DNA of 64,000 nucleotides, from contig CAZYJR010000021.1 in the NCBI GenBank assembly GCA_964647905.1, positions 1-64,000 on the forward strand. The letters are read 5' to 3'. The notes below the pieces were generated by a model. The model did not search any database. It saw only the letters and a program-made list of their open reading frames with translations, and was not told the origin of the DNA. Made by a program: the position numbers and the translations under genes. Source of the stretch: CAZYJR01 sp964647905 (lineage in GTDB: Bacteria; Desulfobacterota; DSM-4660; Desulfatiglandales; HGW-15). Shown piece after piece: positions 32,888 to 41,387 of this stretch. How positions within the stretch are numbered: the stretch's first letter is position 1; every line of letters starts with the position of its first letter.

Positions 32888-34126
32888 ATGTCTATGCCGG
32901 AGCCCAAGGCCCTGGTCCTGGGGGGAGGCGTTGCCGGGCTCACAGCGGCCCTGGAACTCGCCCGCTTCGGTGCGGCGGTGGACCTGGTGGAAATCGCTCC
33001 TTTCGCCGGCGGGCACGCAGCGGGCTTCGCCTGCAAGGCCACCGGTTCGTGCGTCAGGTGTGGCGCCTGCCTGGTGGAAGAGCGTCTGGAAGACGTGCTC
33101 CATGAGCCCTTGATCCGGGTGCTCACATCCACCCGTCTCCTGGGGCTGGAAAGGAAAGAGGGGGTATTCCTGGCTGAGCTCTCGAGCGCCCCTCGAATCA
33201 TTGACCCGGCGCGATGCACCGGATGCGGTCTCTGCCTGGCTGCGTGCGAAGAGGCGGGCGCGGTGATCCGGGGCCCCTCCCCTTTCAATAATCCGCCTTA
33301 TGCGGTGGATGCCGATCGCTGCCTTTCACTCGGCGGCGGGGAGTGCAACGCATGCGAAGAGGCCTGCCCGGAATCGGCGATCGCACTGGACGCCCGGGCC
33401 GAGGCCTTTTCAGTCACTGCGGACACCGTGATCCTTGCCACCGGATTCCGGCCCTTCGACCCCGGGGGAAAGCCCTACGGCTACGGTCGATTCCAAGACG
33501 TGATCACCAACTTGGAGCTGGAGCTGACGGCAAGGGAGCAGGGTCGGGTGGTAAGGCCGTCCACCGGCTCGCCGCCTTCCTCCATCGCGTTTATCCAGTG
33601 CGTGGGGAGCAGGGATGAGCGCCTGGGGCATCTTTGGTGCTCGCGGGTCTGCTGCGGATCCTCGATCCGCATGGCGGGGTGGATCAGACACCGCAGCCCG
33701 GAGACCGAGCTCTACGTCTTTTATATAGACATCCAAAACTTCGGGAGGGACTTCGAGGAGGTCGTCCCGGCATTGGGGCGGGATATGACCTTGATCCGGG
33801 CGATTCCGGGCGAGGTGCTCCAGGGGGAGACCGGGCTCCGGGTGAGGTACTTCGATCCCTCGGCCAGCGCCCCGGGGGCCCTGGACGTGGAGCTGGTGGT
33901 CCTGTCCGTTGGCATCACCCCCGGTCCGGATCCGGGGTGCGACCCGGGCCCCTTGGGCCTGGAGCGCACCCGGGAAGGGTTCCTGGCCGAGAGGGCCGTG
34001 GAAGGCCCTCCTTCATCAGGCGTATTCGCAGCGGGTACCGCGCTCGGGCCCATGGGGATAGTCGATTCGATCAGGAGCGCCCAGGCGGCCTCGTGGCGTT
34101 CACTGCGCCGCATGGGCCTTCTATAG
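32888..34126 (+). CDS. QmoA/HdrA-like iron-sulfur flavoprotein
   Basis: This 412-aa protein has an N-terminal FAD-binding Rossmann motif (VLGGGVAGLTAALELARFG, residues 10-28), then a Cys-rich segment (CVRCGAC), ferredoxin-like motifs CTGCGLCLAACEEAG (about 113-127) and CNACEEACPES (about 154-164), the NAD/FAD ATGFRPFD block and the HdrA/QmoA motif FIQCVGSRD with CSRVCC (about 235-260). QmoA is about this length, shorter than full HdrA. It would pass electrons between the HdrD-like protein and a low-potential or menaquinone-linked partner. The position occupied by Sec in some HdrA proteins is Cys here. Confidence 0.8.
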   Translation: MSMPEPKALVLGGGVAGLTAALELARFGAAVDLVEIAPFAGGHAAGFACKATGSCVRCGACLVEERLEDVLHEPLIRVLTSTRLLGLERKEGVFLAELSSAPRIIDPARCTGCGLCLAACEEAGAVIRGPSPFNNPPYAVDADRCLSLGGGECNACEEACPESAIALDARAEAFSVTADTVILATGFRPFDPGGKPYGYGRFQDVITNLELELTAREQGRVVRPSTGSPPSSIAFIQCVGSRDERLGHLWCSRVCCGSSIRMAGWIRHRSPETELYVFYIDIQNFGRDFEEVVPALGRDMTLIRAIPGEVLQGETGLRVRYFDPSASAPGALDVELVVLSVGITPGPDPGCDPGPLGLERTREGFLAERAVEGPPSSGVFAAGTALGPMGIVDSIRSAQAASWRSLRRMGLL

Positions 34127-34149
34127 CTCGGGCCAAGAGGTCTTATTGA

Positions 34150-35679
34150 TTGGAATCTTCAAGCAAGAAAACAATCGAAAGCCCGGGAGTCTTGGTGCTG
34201 GGGAGCGGCCGCACCGCCTCCCTGGCAGCGGAGGGGCTCTCCTCCCGCGGGTTTGAGGTCGAACGCCCGCCCGAGGAGGGGATCCTGGCAGCCGCAGGGA
34301 CCCTCGGTGGCTTCGAGCCGGTCTTCCAAGGCGACGGCCCCCCGAGCGCGGTCAGGTCCCCCCGGGCGGTGCTGGCCTGCGATCCCCTAATGGAGGCTGA
34401 CTTCCGATCACTGGGCCTCATCCCCTCGGACCGGGTCATGGGGATGAGCTCGTTTCTCGAGGGACCGGCCCAGGGCGAAGTCCGGGGTTCGGTGCTCTTT
34501 CTCCTGGGCGTCCTCCGGGAGAGCAGGCCGGCCGAGGCGCGAAGGGTCCTCGAGGCCGCCCTCCGCCTGAGCGGGGACCAGGGCCCCAGGGTGACCATAC
34601 TCGCCGGGAACCTCAAGGTGGCCGGGGCGGGCCTGGAGGCCCTGGCGAGGGAGGCCCGGGGGAAAGGCGTAATCATCGCCGGGTTCACGGGCCCGGGGCC
34701 TGTCCTGCGAAGCAAGGACGGCGGAGCTCTATCCGTTGAATGGACCGACGAGGCCTCCCGCAGGACCATGCGAATGGAGCCGGACCTGTTGGTCCTGGAC
34801 GAGGCCTTGAAGCCCGGCCCGCGATCCGGGGATCTCGCCCGTATACTCTCCCTGGACCACGGCCCTGACCGCTTTCCCCCCTCGGACAACGTCCACCGCC
34901 TGGGGATCGCGACCAACCGCCGCGGTCTCGAGGTCTTCCACACTGAGGGGGACCCCTTGGGCCGCGAGGTCCCGGAAGAGGCGTTGGACTCCCTGGCGCT
35001 CGGCTTGAGGGCGGATGACATCGAAGGAGCCGCGCCCGGCTGGAGGGCCGAGATAGACCCTGCCAAGTGCGCCCGGTGCCTGACCTGCGTGCGGGCCTGC
35101 CCCCACGGTGCAGTAGCGGCCGGGGAGCGCATACGTGTGGAAGCGGCGGCCTGTTTCGGCTGCGGGGTCTGCGAGGCGGCATGCCCCGGGCGGGCCATAT
35201 CCATGAAGACCGCCGGGGACCCCGGGAGCGGGGGGGCGCCCCCCGTACCGGAGATACAGGAGATGGGCTCGGGGACCCTGGTCGTATTCGGCTGCCGCCG
35301 GGGTGCAGGCCGGGCCAGGGAGCTCGCGCGGCACCTGGGGCTGGAGGTCCCGGCCGGGCATGTATTCGTGCCCCTGGAATGCGCGGGCCTTGTTTCCATG
35401 AAGACCCTGATGGATGCCTTCCTGGCCGGCGCCGGGGGCGTGATGGTCATGGCGTGCCATCCGGGCAATTGCCGCTCCGAGAAGGGCGACGAGTTTGCAA
35501 GGCGGCGGGTCGAGGAAGCGGGAAAGCTGATGGCCGAGGCCGGCATGGAGGCCGAGCGGCTGCGCTTTCACACCCTGGCCGCCAATTCCGGTGCGGACTT
35601 CGCCCGGTCGATCCGCGGGTTCCACCGATTCATCCGGGACCTCTCCGCCGGGATGGAAGATGCAAAGGAGAATCAGTAA
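34150..35679 (+). CDS. HdrA-fragment/MvhD-like fusion (QmoB-like)
   Basis: This 509-aa protein starts at TTG (AAGAGG upstream). The N-terminal 290 residues look like a worn HdrA/QmoB Rossmann region (VLVLGSGRTASLAAEGL) without a clear FAD glycine motif. Two [4Fe-4S] motifs follow (Cys 307/310/313/317 and 335/338/341/345), then an MvhD/FlpD-like domain (about 375-490) with VVFGCRRGAGRARELA, LECAGLVSMKTLMDAFLAGA and MACHPGNCRSEKGDEFARRR. QmoB has the same order but is longer, about 750 aa. It probably relays electrons from the upstream flavoprotein to the downstream HdrD-like selenoprotein. Assignment as QmoB proper is not certain. Confidence 0.72.
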   Translation: MESSSKKTIESPGVLVLGSGRTASLAAEGLSSRGFEVERPPEEGILAAAGTLGGFEPVFQGDGPPSAVRSPRAVLACDPLMEADFRSLGLIPSDRVMGMSSFLEGPAQGEVRGSVLFLLGVLRESRPAEARRVLEAALRLSGDQGPRVTILAGNLKVAGAGLEALAREARGKGVIIAGFTGPGPVLRSKDGGALSVEWTDEASRRTMRMEPDLLVLDEALKPGPRSGDLARILSLDHGPDRFPPSDNVHRLGIATNRRGLEVFHTEGDPLGREVPEEALDSLALGLRADDIEGAAPGWRAEIDPAKCARCLTCVRACPHGAVAAGERIRVEAAACFGCGVCEAACPGRAISMKTAGDPGSGGAPPVPEIQEMGSGTLVVFGCRRGAGRARELARHLGLEVPAGHVFVPLECAGLVSMKTLMDAFLAGAGGVMVMACHPGNCRSEKGDEFARRRVEEAGKLMAEAGMEAERLRFHTLAANSGADFARSIRGFHRFIRDLSAGMEDAKENQ

Positions 35680-35682
35680 ACC

Positions 35683-36900
35683 ATGGAGACCGAACAGGCC
35701 GTAATCAACATCCCCGGCCCTGACCTCGCCGAGGGCCCCGACCGGCTCCAGGCGGCCTGCATGACCTGCGGCTACTGCTCGGGCGCATGCCCGGTATCGG
35801 GCGTAGACGGATTCGACCCGAGAAAGCTGGTAAGGATGGCCGCATTGGGCCGGGAGCAGGAGCTGGTGGAGGCCAGGTGGCCGTGGATCTGCACCATGTG
35901 CGGCCGGTGCGAGGCCGAGTGCCCCATGCAGGTGGACATCTCCGGGCTGGTCCGGGACATCCGCTCGAGGCGGGAAAGAGACCTGGTGCCCGGCATACTC
36001 CACAAGGGGGTGGAGGCCGCTCTCGAGACCGGGAACAACCTGCGGCTCCCGAGTGAAGACTTCGTGTTCATCCTGGAGGACGTGGCCGAAGAGCTGGCCG
36101 AAGAGCCGGGGTTTTCCGGATTCCGGGTCCCGGTGGACAAGGAGGACGCCAATCTCCTGGTGACCGTGCACAACAAGCTGGTCAACACCCACACCGAGGA
36201 CCTGGTCCACTGGTGGAAGATCTTCCATGCGGCGGGCGAGGACTGGACGGTGCCCTCGGAGAACTGGGAGGGCTGCACCTGGGGGCTTTTCAGCGGGGAC
36301 GACGAAGCGGTCCGGGTCATGAGCGGCCGCATCGCCGAGCACATGGAAAGGCTCAGGGCGAGGAACCTGCTTTGGCCGGAATGAGGCCACGCATACCTGG
36401 GGACCAGGCTTGGTCTCCAAACCTGGCACAAGGAGGCCCTGGAGCGCTTCGGCACGGTGAGCGCCTTCGAGCTCCTGGTGGACTACATACGGGAGGGCAG
36501 GATCACCCTGGACAAGACCAGGATCCCTCTCAGGGCCACCTATCACGATCCGTGCAACTACGGCAGGAAAGCGGAGAAGCTCTTCGGGCAAGCCTTTTAC
36601 GAGGAGCCCAGGTGGATCATGGACCAGTGCCTGGAGGACTGGGTGGAGATGCACCCGGAGCGCAGGCATCAGGTCTGCTGCGGCGGGGGAGGGGGCACCC
36701 TGCTCACCGGGTACGACGAGGAGAGGACGAACTACGGCCGGTTCAAGATGGAGCGGATCCTGGCCACAGGGGCGGAGATGGTGGTGGTCCCGTGCCACAG
36801 TTGTCACGGGCAGTTCAACAACATTAAGCAGGCCATGGGCCTGGAAGGCCTCCAGGTGAAGTACCTCTGGGAGCTGGTGGCCGACTGCATGGTGCTCTGA
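35683..36900 (+). CDS. HdrD-like iron-sulfur protein, second probable selenoprotein (in-frame UGA)
   Basis: Reading through UGA 36382-36384 gives one 405-aa protein parallel to the 27357-28652 gene. It has Cys 26/29/32/36 and 70/73/76/80 for two cubane clusters, U234 in Glu-U-Gly-His, then C291 (HDPC), C332-C333 (CCGGGGG) and C371/C374 (PCHSC). The shared middle segment reads VDKEDANLLV here and VNKEGAYYFL there, with WKIFHAAGEDWT against WKILHLAGADWT. The codons after the UGA (GHAYLGTRLGLQTWHKEALE) remain family-like before any start codon, so the downstream half is not a separate gene. It follows the QmoB-like gene by 3 bp and completes a three-gene flavin/Fe-S/thiol unit. Confidence 0.8.
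36399..36418 (+). promoter_or_regulatory. Candidate bacterial SECIS hairpin, second HdrD-like gene
   Basis: Fourteen nt after the UGA, GGGGACC (36399-36405) pairs with GGTCTCC (36412-36418), including one G-U pair, and closes the 6-nt loop AGGCTT. The loop GG lies 23-24 nt after the UGA, inside the known window, and resembles the E. coli fdhF loop in size. Folded by eye. Confidence 0.6.
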
Positions 36901-36948
36901 GCCCGGGGCTCCCGGGAACAGGGAATAACAGGAAGGGAGGAGAGGAGA

Positions 36949-38025
36949 ATGGAGATCAAGGTGTCCCCGGCCGGACCGGGGGAGCTCAAGCCCAAGCCGG
37001 CGGATGAATCCAAGCTGGGCTTCGGGGACTTGCTGGCGGATCACATATTCCTTATGGATTACAAGGCGGGCCGCGGTTGGCATGACGCCAGGATCGTTCC
37101 CTACGGAGCACTGGAGATCGACCCTGCGGCCATGGGGCTGCACTACGGCCAGGAGATATTCGAAGGGCTCAAGGCCTACAAGGGAAAAGACGGAGCCGTC
37201 TACCTGTTCCGGCCCGAGGAGAACTTCAGGCGCATGAACCGCTCGGCCGCAAGGGTGTGCATGCCCGAGCTGGACACCGCTGCGGCCATGGAGGGACTGA
37301 AGAGGCTGATCGCGCTTGACCGCGACTGGGTCCCGTCCAGCCCGGGCACGTCCCTTTACGTAAGGCCCACCATGATCGCCACAGAGCCCCACCTGGGGGT
37401 CCGCCCCAGCAACGAGTACCTTTTCTACATAATCATCGGACCCGTCGGGGCCTACTACAAGGAGGGTCTGAACCCGGTCAAGATCCACGTGGAGGACAAA
37501 TACATAAGGGCCGCTGTGGGAGGCACCGGAGAGGCCAAGGTGGCTGGAAACTACGCGGCCAGCCTCCTGGCGGCGGAAGAGGCCAAGAAGAAGGGATTCA
37601 CCCAGGTCCTCTGGCTGGACGCCGCCGAGCGCAGATACGTGGAAGAAGTGGGGACCATGAACATGTTCTTCGTGATGGGCGACGAGGTGATCACCGCCCC
37701 ATTGAACGGATCCATCCTTCCCGGGATCACCAGGGACTCGGTCATACGCCTGCTCTGCGACAACGGGCACAAGGTATCGGAGAGGCAGTTGGCCATAGAC
37801 GAGGTGACCGCAACGGCGGGGAACGGCTCCCTCAAGGAGGCCTTCGGCACCGGGACGGCTGCCGTTGTCTCGCCCGTCGGACAGATCACATACAAGGGAG
37901 TGGATTACCCGGTGGCCGGGGGGCGCATGGGAGAGCTCTCCCAGTGGCTCTACGACGAGATAGTGGCCATCCAGTACGCCCAAAAGGAAGATCCCTACGG
38001 CTGGAGGGTCCCTGTAGAGTCATGA
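36949..38025 (+). CDS. ilvE: Branched-chain amino acid aminotransferase
   Basis: This 358-aa fold-type-IV aminotransferase interconverts branched-chain amino acids and 2-oxoacids. LHYGQEIFEGLKAYKGKDG (residues 64-82) is the N-terminal signature, the PLP lysine lies in GGTGEAKVAGNYAASLLAA (about 187-205), and EEVGTMNMFFV (about 230-240) binds the PLP phosphate/Glu region. Length and motifs fit the eukaryote/IlvE-II type. GGAGGAGAGGAG precedes the ATG. It starts 48 bp after the second HdrD-like gene, and its stop overlaps mtnA by 4 bp (ATGA). Confidence 0.92.
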   Translation: MEIKVSPAGPGELKPKPADESKLGFGDLLADHIFLMDYKAGRGWHDARIVPYGALEIDPAAMGLHYGQEIFEGLKAYKGKDGAVYLFRPEENFRRMNRSAARVCMPELDTAAAMEGLKRLIALDRDWVPSSPGTSLYVRPTMIATEPHLGVRPSNEYLFYIIIGPVGAYYKEGLNPVKIHVEDKYIRAAVGGTGEAKVAGNYAASLLAAEEAKKKGFTQVLWLDAAERRYVEEVGTMNMFFVMGDEVITAPLNGSILPGITRDSVIRLLCDNGHKVSERQLAIDEVTATAGNGSLKEAFGTGTAAVVSPVGQITYKGVDYPVAGGRMGELSQWLYDEIVAIQYAQKEDPYGWRVPVES

Positions 38026-39056
38026 TTCCGACCATTGAACTGCGAAACGGCCGCGTCCGCATGATCGACCAGAGAAAGCTCCCGGGCAAGGCGGTTTGGT
38101 ACACCTGCCGCGGGCACAGGGACGTGATCCGGGGCATTAGGGAGATGGTGATAAGGGGGGCGCCGGCCATCGGTGTTGCCGCGGGCATGGGCCTGGCCCT
38201 GGGCGCGGGCGCGATCCGGGCCGGGACATACGAGGCCTTCAGGCGGCGGTTCATGAGCATGGCAGAGGAGATGGCCGGCGCCCGCCCCACGGCCGTGAAC
38301 CTCGGGTGGGCCGTGGAGCGCATGCGCCGGATAGTGGAAGCCTCGTCGCAACGACCAGTCGCGGAGATCAAGGCGGCGCTCAAGGCCGAGTCCGAGCGGA
38401 TCCTCGCCGAGGACATCGAGATCAACAGGGCCATAGGCCGCAACGGCCGGGACCTCGTGCCCCCCGATGCCGCGATCCTCACCCACTGCAACGCCGGGGC
38501 CCTGGCAACCGGAGGCTACGGCACGGCCCTGGGTGTGGTCCGAGCGGCCCATGAGGCCGGGAAAAGCCCTTCGGTGATCGCCGGCGAGACCCGCCCCTGG
38601 CTCCAGGGGCTCCGCCTCACCGCATTCGAGCTCATGGAGGACGGGATCCCGGTGACCGTCATAGCGGACAGCGCTGCCGGCTCGCTCATGCGCCGCGGCC
38701 TCGTCCACCTAGTGATAACCGGCGCGGACCGGATAGCCGCCAACGGCGACACGGCCAACAAGATCGGCACCTACCAGCTCGCGGTGCTCGCCCGGGAAAA
38801 CCGAATACCATTCTATGTGGCCGCCCCGGTCTCCACCATAGACCCTGATACGCCCTCGGGAGACTCCATCCCTGTGGAGGAGCGCGACCCCGGGGAGGTC
38901 ACCCACATGAGGAACAGGCCCTTGGGCCCCCCCGGAGTAAAGGCCCTGAACCCGGCCTTCGACATCACCCCGGCCGGTTACATCTCGGCCGTCATCACTG
39001 AGAAGGGCGTCCTCCGCCCGCCTTACAAAAAGGCCATCCGCGGGATCCTACACTGA
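38022..39056 (+). CDS. mtnA: S-methyl-5-thioribose-1-phosphate isomerase
   Basis: This 344-aa protein isomerises methylthioribose-1-phosphate to methylthioribulose-1-phosphate in methionine salvage. Visible motifs are MVIRGAPAIGVAAGMG (about 43-58), the catalytic Cys in ILTHCNAGALATGGYGTALG (about 151-170), the catalytic Asp in ITGADRIAANGDTANKIGTY (about 229-248) and NPAFDITPAGYI (about 312-323). The start at 38022 overlaps the ilvE stop, which supports it over the earlier in-frame codons inside ilvE. Coupling to ilvE fits transamination of the salvage product 4-methylthio-2-oxobutanoate. Confidence 0.92.
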   Translation: MIPTIELRNGRVRMIDQRKLPGKAVWYTCRGHRDVIRGIREMVIRGAPAIGVAAGMGLALGAGAIRAGTYEAFRRRFMSMAEEMAGARPTAVNLGWAVERMRRIVEASSQRPVAEIKAALKAESERILAEDIEINRAIGRNGRDLVPPDAAILTHCNAGALATGGYGTALGVVRAAHEAGKSPSVIAGETRPWLQGLRLTAFELMEDGIPVTVIADSAAGSLMRRGLVHLVITGADRIAANGDTANKIGTYQLAVLARENRIPFYVAAPVSTIDPDTPSGDSIPVEERDPGEVTHMRNRPLGPPGVKALNPAFDITPAGYISAVITEKGVLRPPYKKAIRGILH

Positions 39057-39099
39057 AAAAAGCCCCGATGAGTCTTATAATCTCAGTGTCCTATGAGGC

Positions 39100-39609
39100 T
39101 TAGATCAAGTTATCAAGGCGTTCCACTGGAGATCGGTAGCCGCGACCAAGCATGTCAGCCAGCATCATGTTTGCCTCCCTAAGAGGGAGCTGCCCGCTGC
39201 GTATCAGGACAATCAGAATGCCCAGTGTCCCTGTCAGTCGGACGTTGCGAGCTGCGGCCAGTTTTCGAGCTGCCAAATCGTCAGTGGCAAAGGTGAGACT
39301 GCGTGAGATAGCAAGAGCGAGACAAGAAGCCTCGCCCGGGTCTAGCATTTCATCGAATTCCGACCGCAAGAGATGTTCGGTACGCGACTCCGGTACCAAG
39401 ATGCGAATCCAGCCCTCATTACCGACCGCCTCTATATGCTCCAACGCATAAGCAAGGTGATCGTAGCCACTCTTTTTTCCTCTACGCAACTCATCGTAGA
39501 CTTCGACAGTCGTAAAAATGGTCCCTTCATATCGTTTTTTTAGCATATCAACGCATTTAACTGCCGAAAAATTTGAAAGCACTGTAGTATTGAAGATATA
39601 CTCAGGCAT
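39100..39609 (-). CDS. PIN-domain ribonuclease toxin candidate
   Basis: This 169-aa protein resembles the DUF3368/PIN-domain group. Acidic residues in typical positions occur in DEL of VEVYDELRRGKK, DEMLDPGEASCLALAI (about 90-105) and TFATDDLAARKLA (about 111-123), consistent with a metal-dependent RNase fold. The usual first Asp near the N-terminus (xxDTS) appears as FNTTVLSNF, so Asn replaces Asp; activity may be altered. It overlaps the preceding UPF0175-like antitoxin gene by 8 bp, a standard pairing. Confidence 0.72.
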   Translation of the reverse strand: MPEYIFNTTVLSNFSAVKCVDMLKKRYEGTIFTTVEVYDELRRGKKSGYDHLAYALEHIEAVGNEGWIRILVPESRTEHLLRSEFDEMLDPGEASCLALAISRSLTFATDDLAARKLAAARNVRLTGTLGILIVLIRSGQLPLREANMMLADMLGRGYRSPVERLDNLI

Positions 39610-39901
39610 TGGAGGAATCGTTCAATATCTCTTCAACATTTCGAGGACCCAAATGAATCTTCCCCCCGCTCTCGAATATCACTTCTTTCATCTCTTCATG
39701 GGAAACACCCATTATCTCAGCAGCCTTGCCGAGACTGATATCGCCGGATGTATAGGCATGAATCACCATCTGACGCTTGAGTTCGGGTTGGGACTCGAAC
39801 AAGGCCCGCATGGCACTCCTCAACACGGCCTGTTCATCACGAAACAATCTCGACTTGACAAGCTGGCTTATTTCCCAGCTAAGCGTACTGATTTCACCCA
39901 T
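39602..39901 (-). CDS. UPF0175-family antitoxin
   Basis: This 99-aa small protein contains a UPF0175-type helix-turn-helix (about residues 50-72, YTSGDISLGKAAEIMGVSHEE) and a dimerising N-terminal part. UPF0175 proteins are encoded directly upstream of PIN-domain toxins, as here. It lies in an AT-richer pocket between mtnA and tilS, which suggests insertion of the module. Confidence 0.75.
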   Translation of the reverse strand: MGEISTLSWEISQLVKSRLFRDEQAVLRSAMRALFESQPELKRQMVIHAYTSGDISLGKAAEIMGVSHEEMKEVIFESGGKIHLGPRNVEEILNDSSNA

Positions 39902-39986
39902 TACCCTCCCCCATGAGACGAGTTGAGAACTTAATAATCCAACTAATAAAAAATATCATGAACTTGACAAGCCGGCAAGCGGCTCA

Positions 39987-41387
39987 TTATTCCCGGGCCG
40001 AGGCCTCGAGGCGGACCTCGAGGACCCTCGTGGTCTCCTCGGACACCTTGAAGCGGTCGTCAATGCGAAACCCGCAGAGCCAGACCGCTTCACCCCGGGA
40101 AAGGAGCAAAGGAACGCCCGCCCTTTCCCCTTTGGGGACCTTGCGGTCGATCAGGAAGTCCTTGACCTTCCTCCTCCCCCGCATGCCCAGGGGCACGAAC
40201 CTGTCCCCGGGCCTCCAGGGCCTGAGCTCCAAGGGATAAGAGATGCGCTCCGCGTCCAAAAAGGCGGTATACGGTGATGCGTCCAGCGACCGGACCGCCT
40301 CTCCGGGCCTTTCCTCCACGATCACTCGAATCCCTGCCCCTTCCACGCGATACTCCCCCGGGCCGGCCAGCCGTGCATGAAACGACGGCCCTTCCTCTGA
40401 CCGGGCCGGCGAGACGATTATACGCTCATATGAACGGCGGATCCGCCATCCGCCCGGGAGATCCACCCCGGTCCGGGTCTTTTCACCCAGGACGATCCTC
40501 ATCGCCGCCTCCACGTGGCTCCTCCTGATCTTCCTCAGATCCCCCGCCGCCCTTTCCACGGCATGCCTGATCGCCCTCCTCAAGAGCGGCCTTGGGAGCG
40601 CCGCCATCCGCCCCCTGGGAAGCACGAGCCCGCCGCCCCTTTGCTCAGCCCATTCATCCACCCATTCCCGTGCAAGCCCGGCCAGAAACTCGTCCTCCTC
40701 GCGGATCAAATCCGCGGTCTCCCCCAAGTGCTCCACCAGCCGGGGCTGGTATTTCAGGAGCTCCGGGAGGAGCTCCAGGCGTATCCGGTTCCTGAGGTGG
40801 CAGTTCCTGAGGTTGGAAGGATCAATCCGCCACGAAAGGCCCCTGCCCCTGAGGTAGGCCTCGATCTCCGCTCTCCGGATGCGGATCAGGGGCCGGATGA
40901 TGCCGGGGGCCCTCACAGGGGGAATGCCTGCAAGCCCCGAGGGCCCGCTTCCTCTCAAGAGGCGCATGAGAACGGTCTCCGCCTGGTCGTCCAGTGTATG
41001 CCCCAGGGCGATGTGCTCGGCGCCGTGCTTCGCCCTCACCCGCTCCAGAAAGGCGTACCTCGCATCCCTCGCCCGCTCCTCCAGGGATCCGGCCATGCCC
41101 CTGAGCCCGTGCGCCTTTTCAGTCTCAAAGGGCAGACCCAGCTCCCGGGCGAGCCCGCCCACAAACAGTGTCTCGGACTCGTCCTCCCCCGGGCGCAGCC
41201 CGTGATCGAAATGGGCGACCACCAGGGCAAAACCCATCTCATGGGAGATCCGGGCCAGGACATCCAAGAGGCATACCGAGTCGGCCCCGCCGGATACCGC
41301 CGCCACCACACGATCACCCTCTCGTACCATTGCATGGTCCTCCAGCGTGGACCGGACTGTCCCGGTGACCGACTCCTCCGCCTTCAA
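39987..41387 (-). CDS. tilS: tRNA(Ile)-lysidine synthase
   Basis: This 466-aa enzyme adds lysine to C34 of tRNA-Ile(CAU) so that it reads AUA. The PP-loop VAAVSGGADSVCLLDVL (about 27-43), the HFDHGLRPGEDESE segment and GHTLDDQAETVLMRLLRGSG (about 131-150) form the N-terminal catalytic domain; the TilS C-terminal domain is seen in PGDRFVPLGMRGRRKVKDFL and WLCGFRIDDRFKVSEETTRV. Length is normal. Its start overlaps the stop of the GT9 gene by 4 bp. Confidence 0.93.
   Translation of the reverse strand: MKAEESVTGTVRSTLEDHAMVREGDRVVAAVSGGADSVCLLDVLARISHEMGFALVVAHFDHGLRPGEDESETLFVGGLARELGLPFETEKAHGLRGMAGSLEERARDARYAFLERVRAKHGAEHIALGHTLDDQAETVLMRLLRGSGPSGLAGIPPVRAPGIIRPLIRIRRAEIEAYLRGRGLSWRIDPSNLRNCHLRNRIRLELLPELLKYQPRLVEHLGETADLIREEDEFLAGLAREWVDEWAEQRGGGLVLPRGRMAALPRPLLRRAIRHAVERAAGDLRKIRRSHVEAAMRIVLGEKTRTGVDLPGGWRIRRSYERIIVSPARSEEGPSFHARLAGPGEYRVEGAGIRVIVEERPGEAVRSLDASPYTAFLDAERISYPLELRPWRPGDRFVPLGMRGRRKVKDFLIDRKVPKGERAGVPLLLSRGEAVWLCGFRIDDRFKVSEETTRVLEVRLEASARE

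Noticed and set aside
32888..34126. Selenocysteine in the QmoA/HdrA-like protein
   Set aside because: The motif that carries Sec in some HdrA proteins reads CSRVCC with ordinary Cys codons, and the frame has no internal UGA.
34729..37983. A minus-strand open frame of more than 1,000 codons
   Set aside because: It is antisense to the QmoB-like, HdrD-like and ilvE genes, is rich in His/Pro/Gly without any domain, and results from high GC and codon bias.
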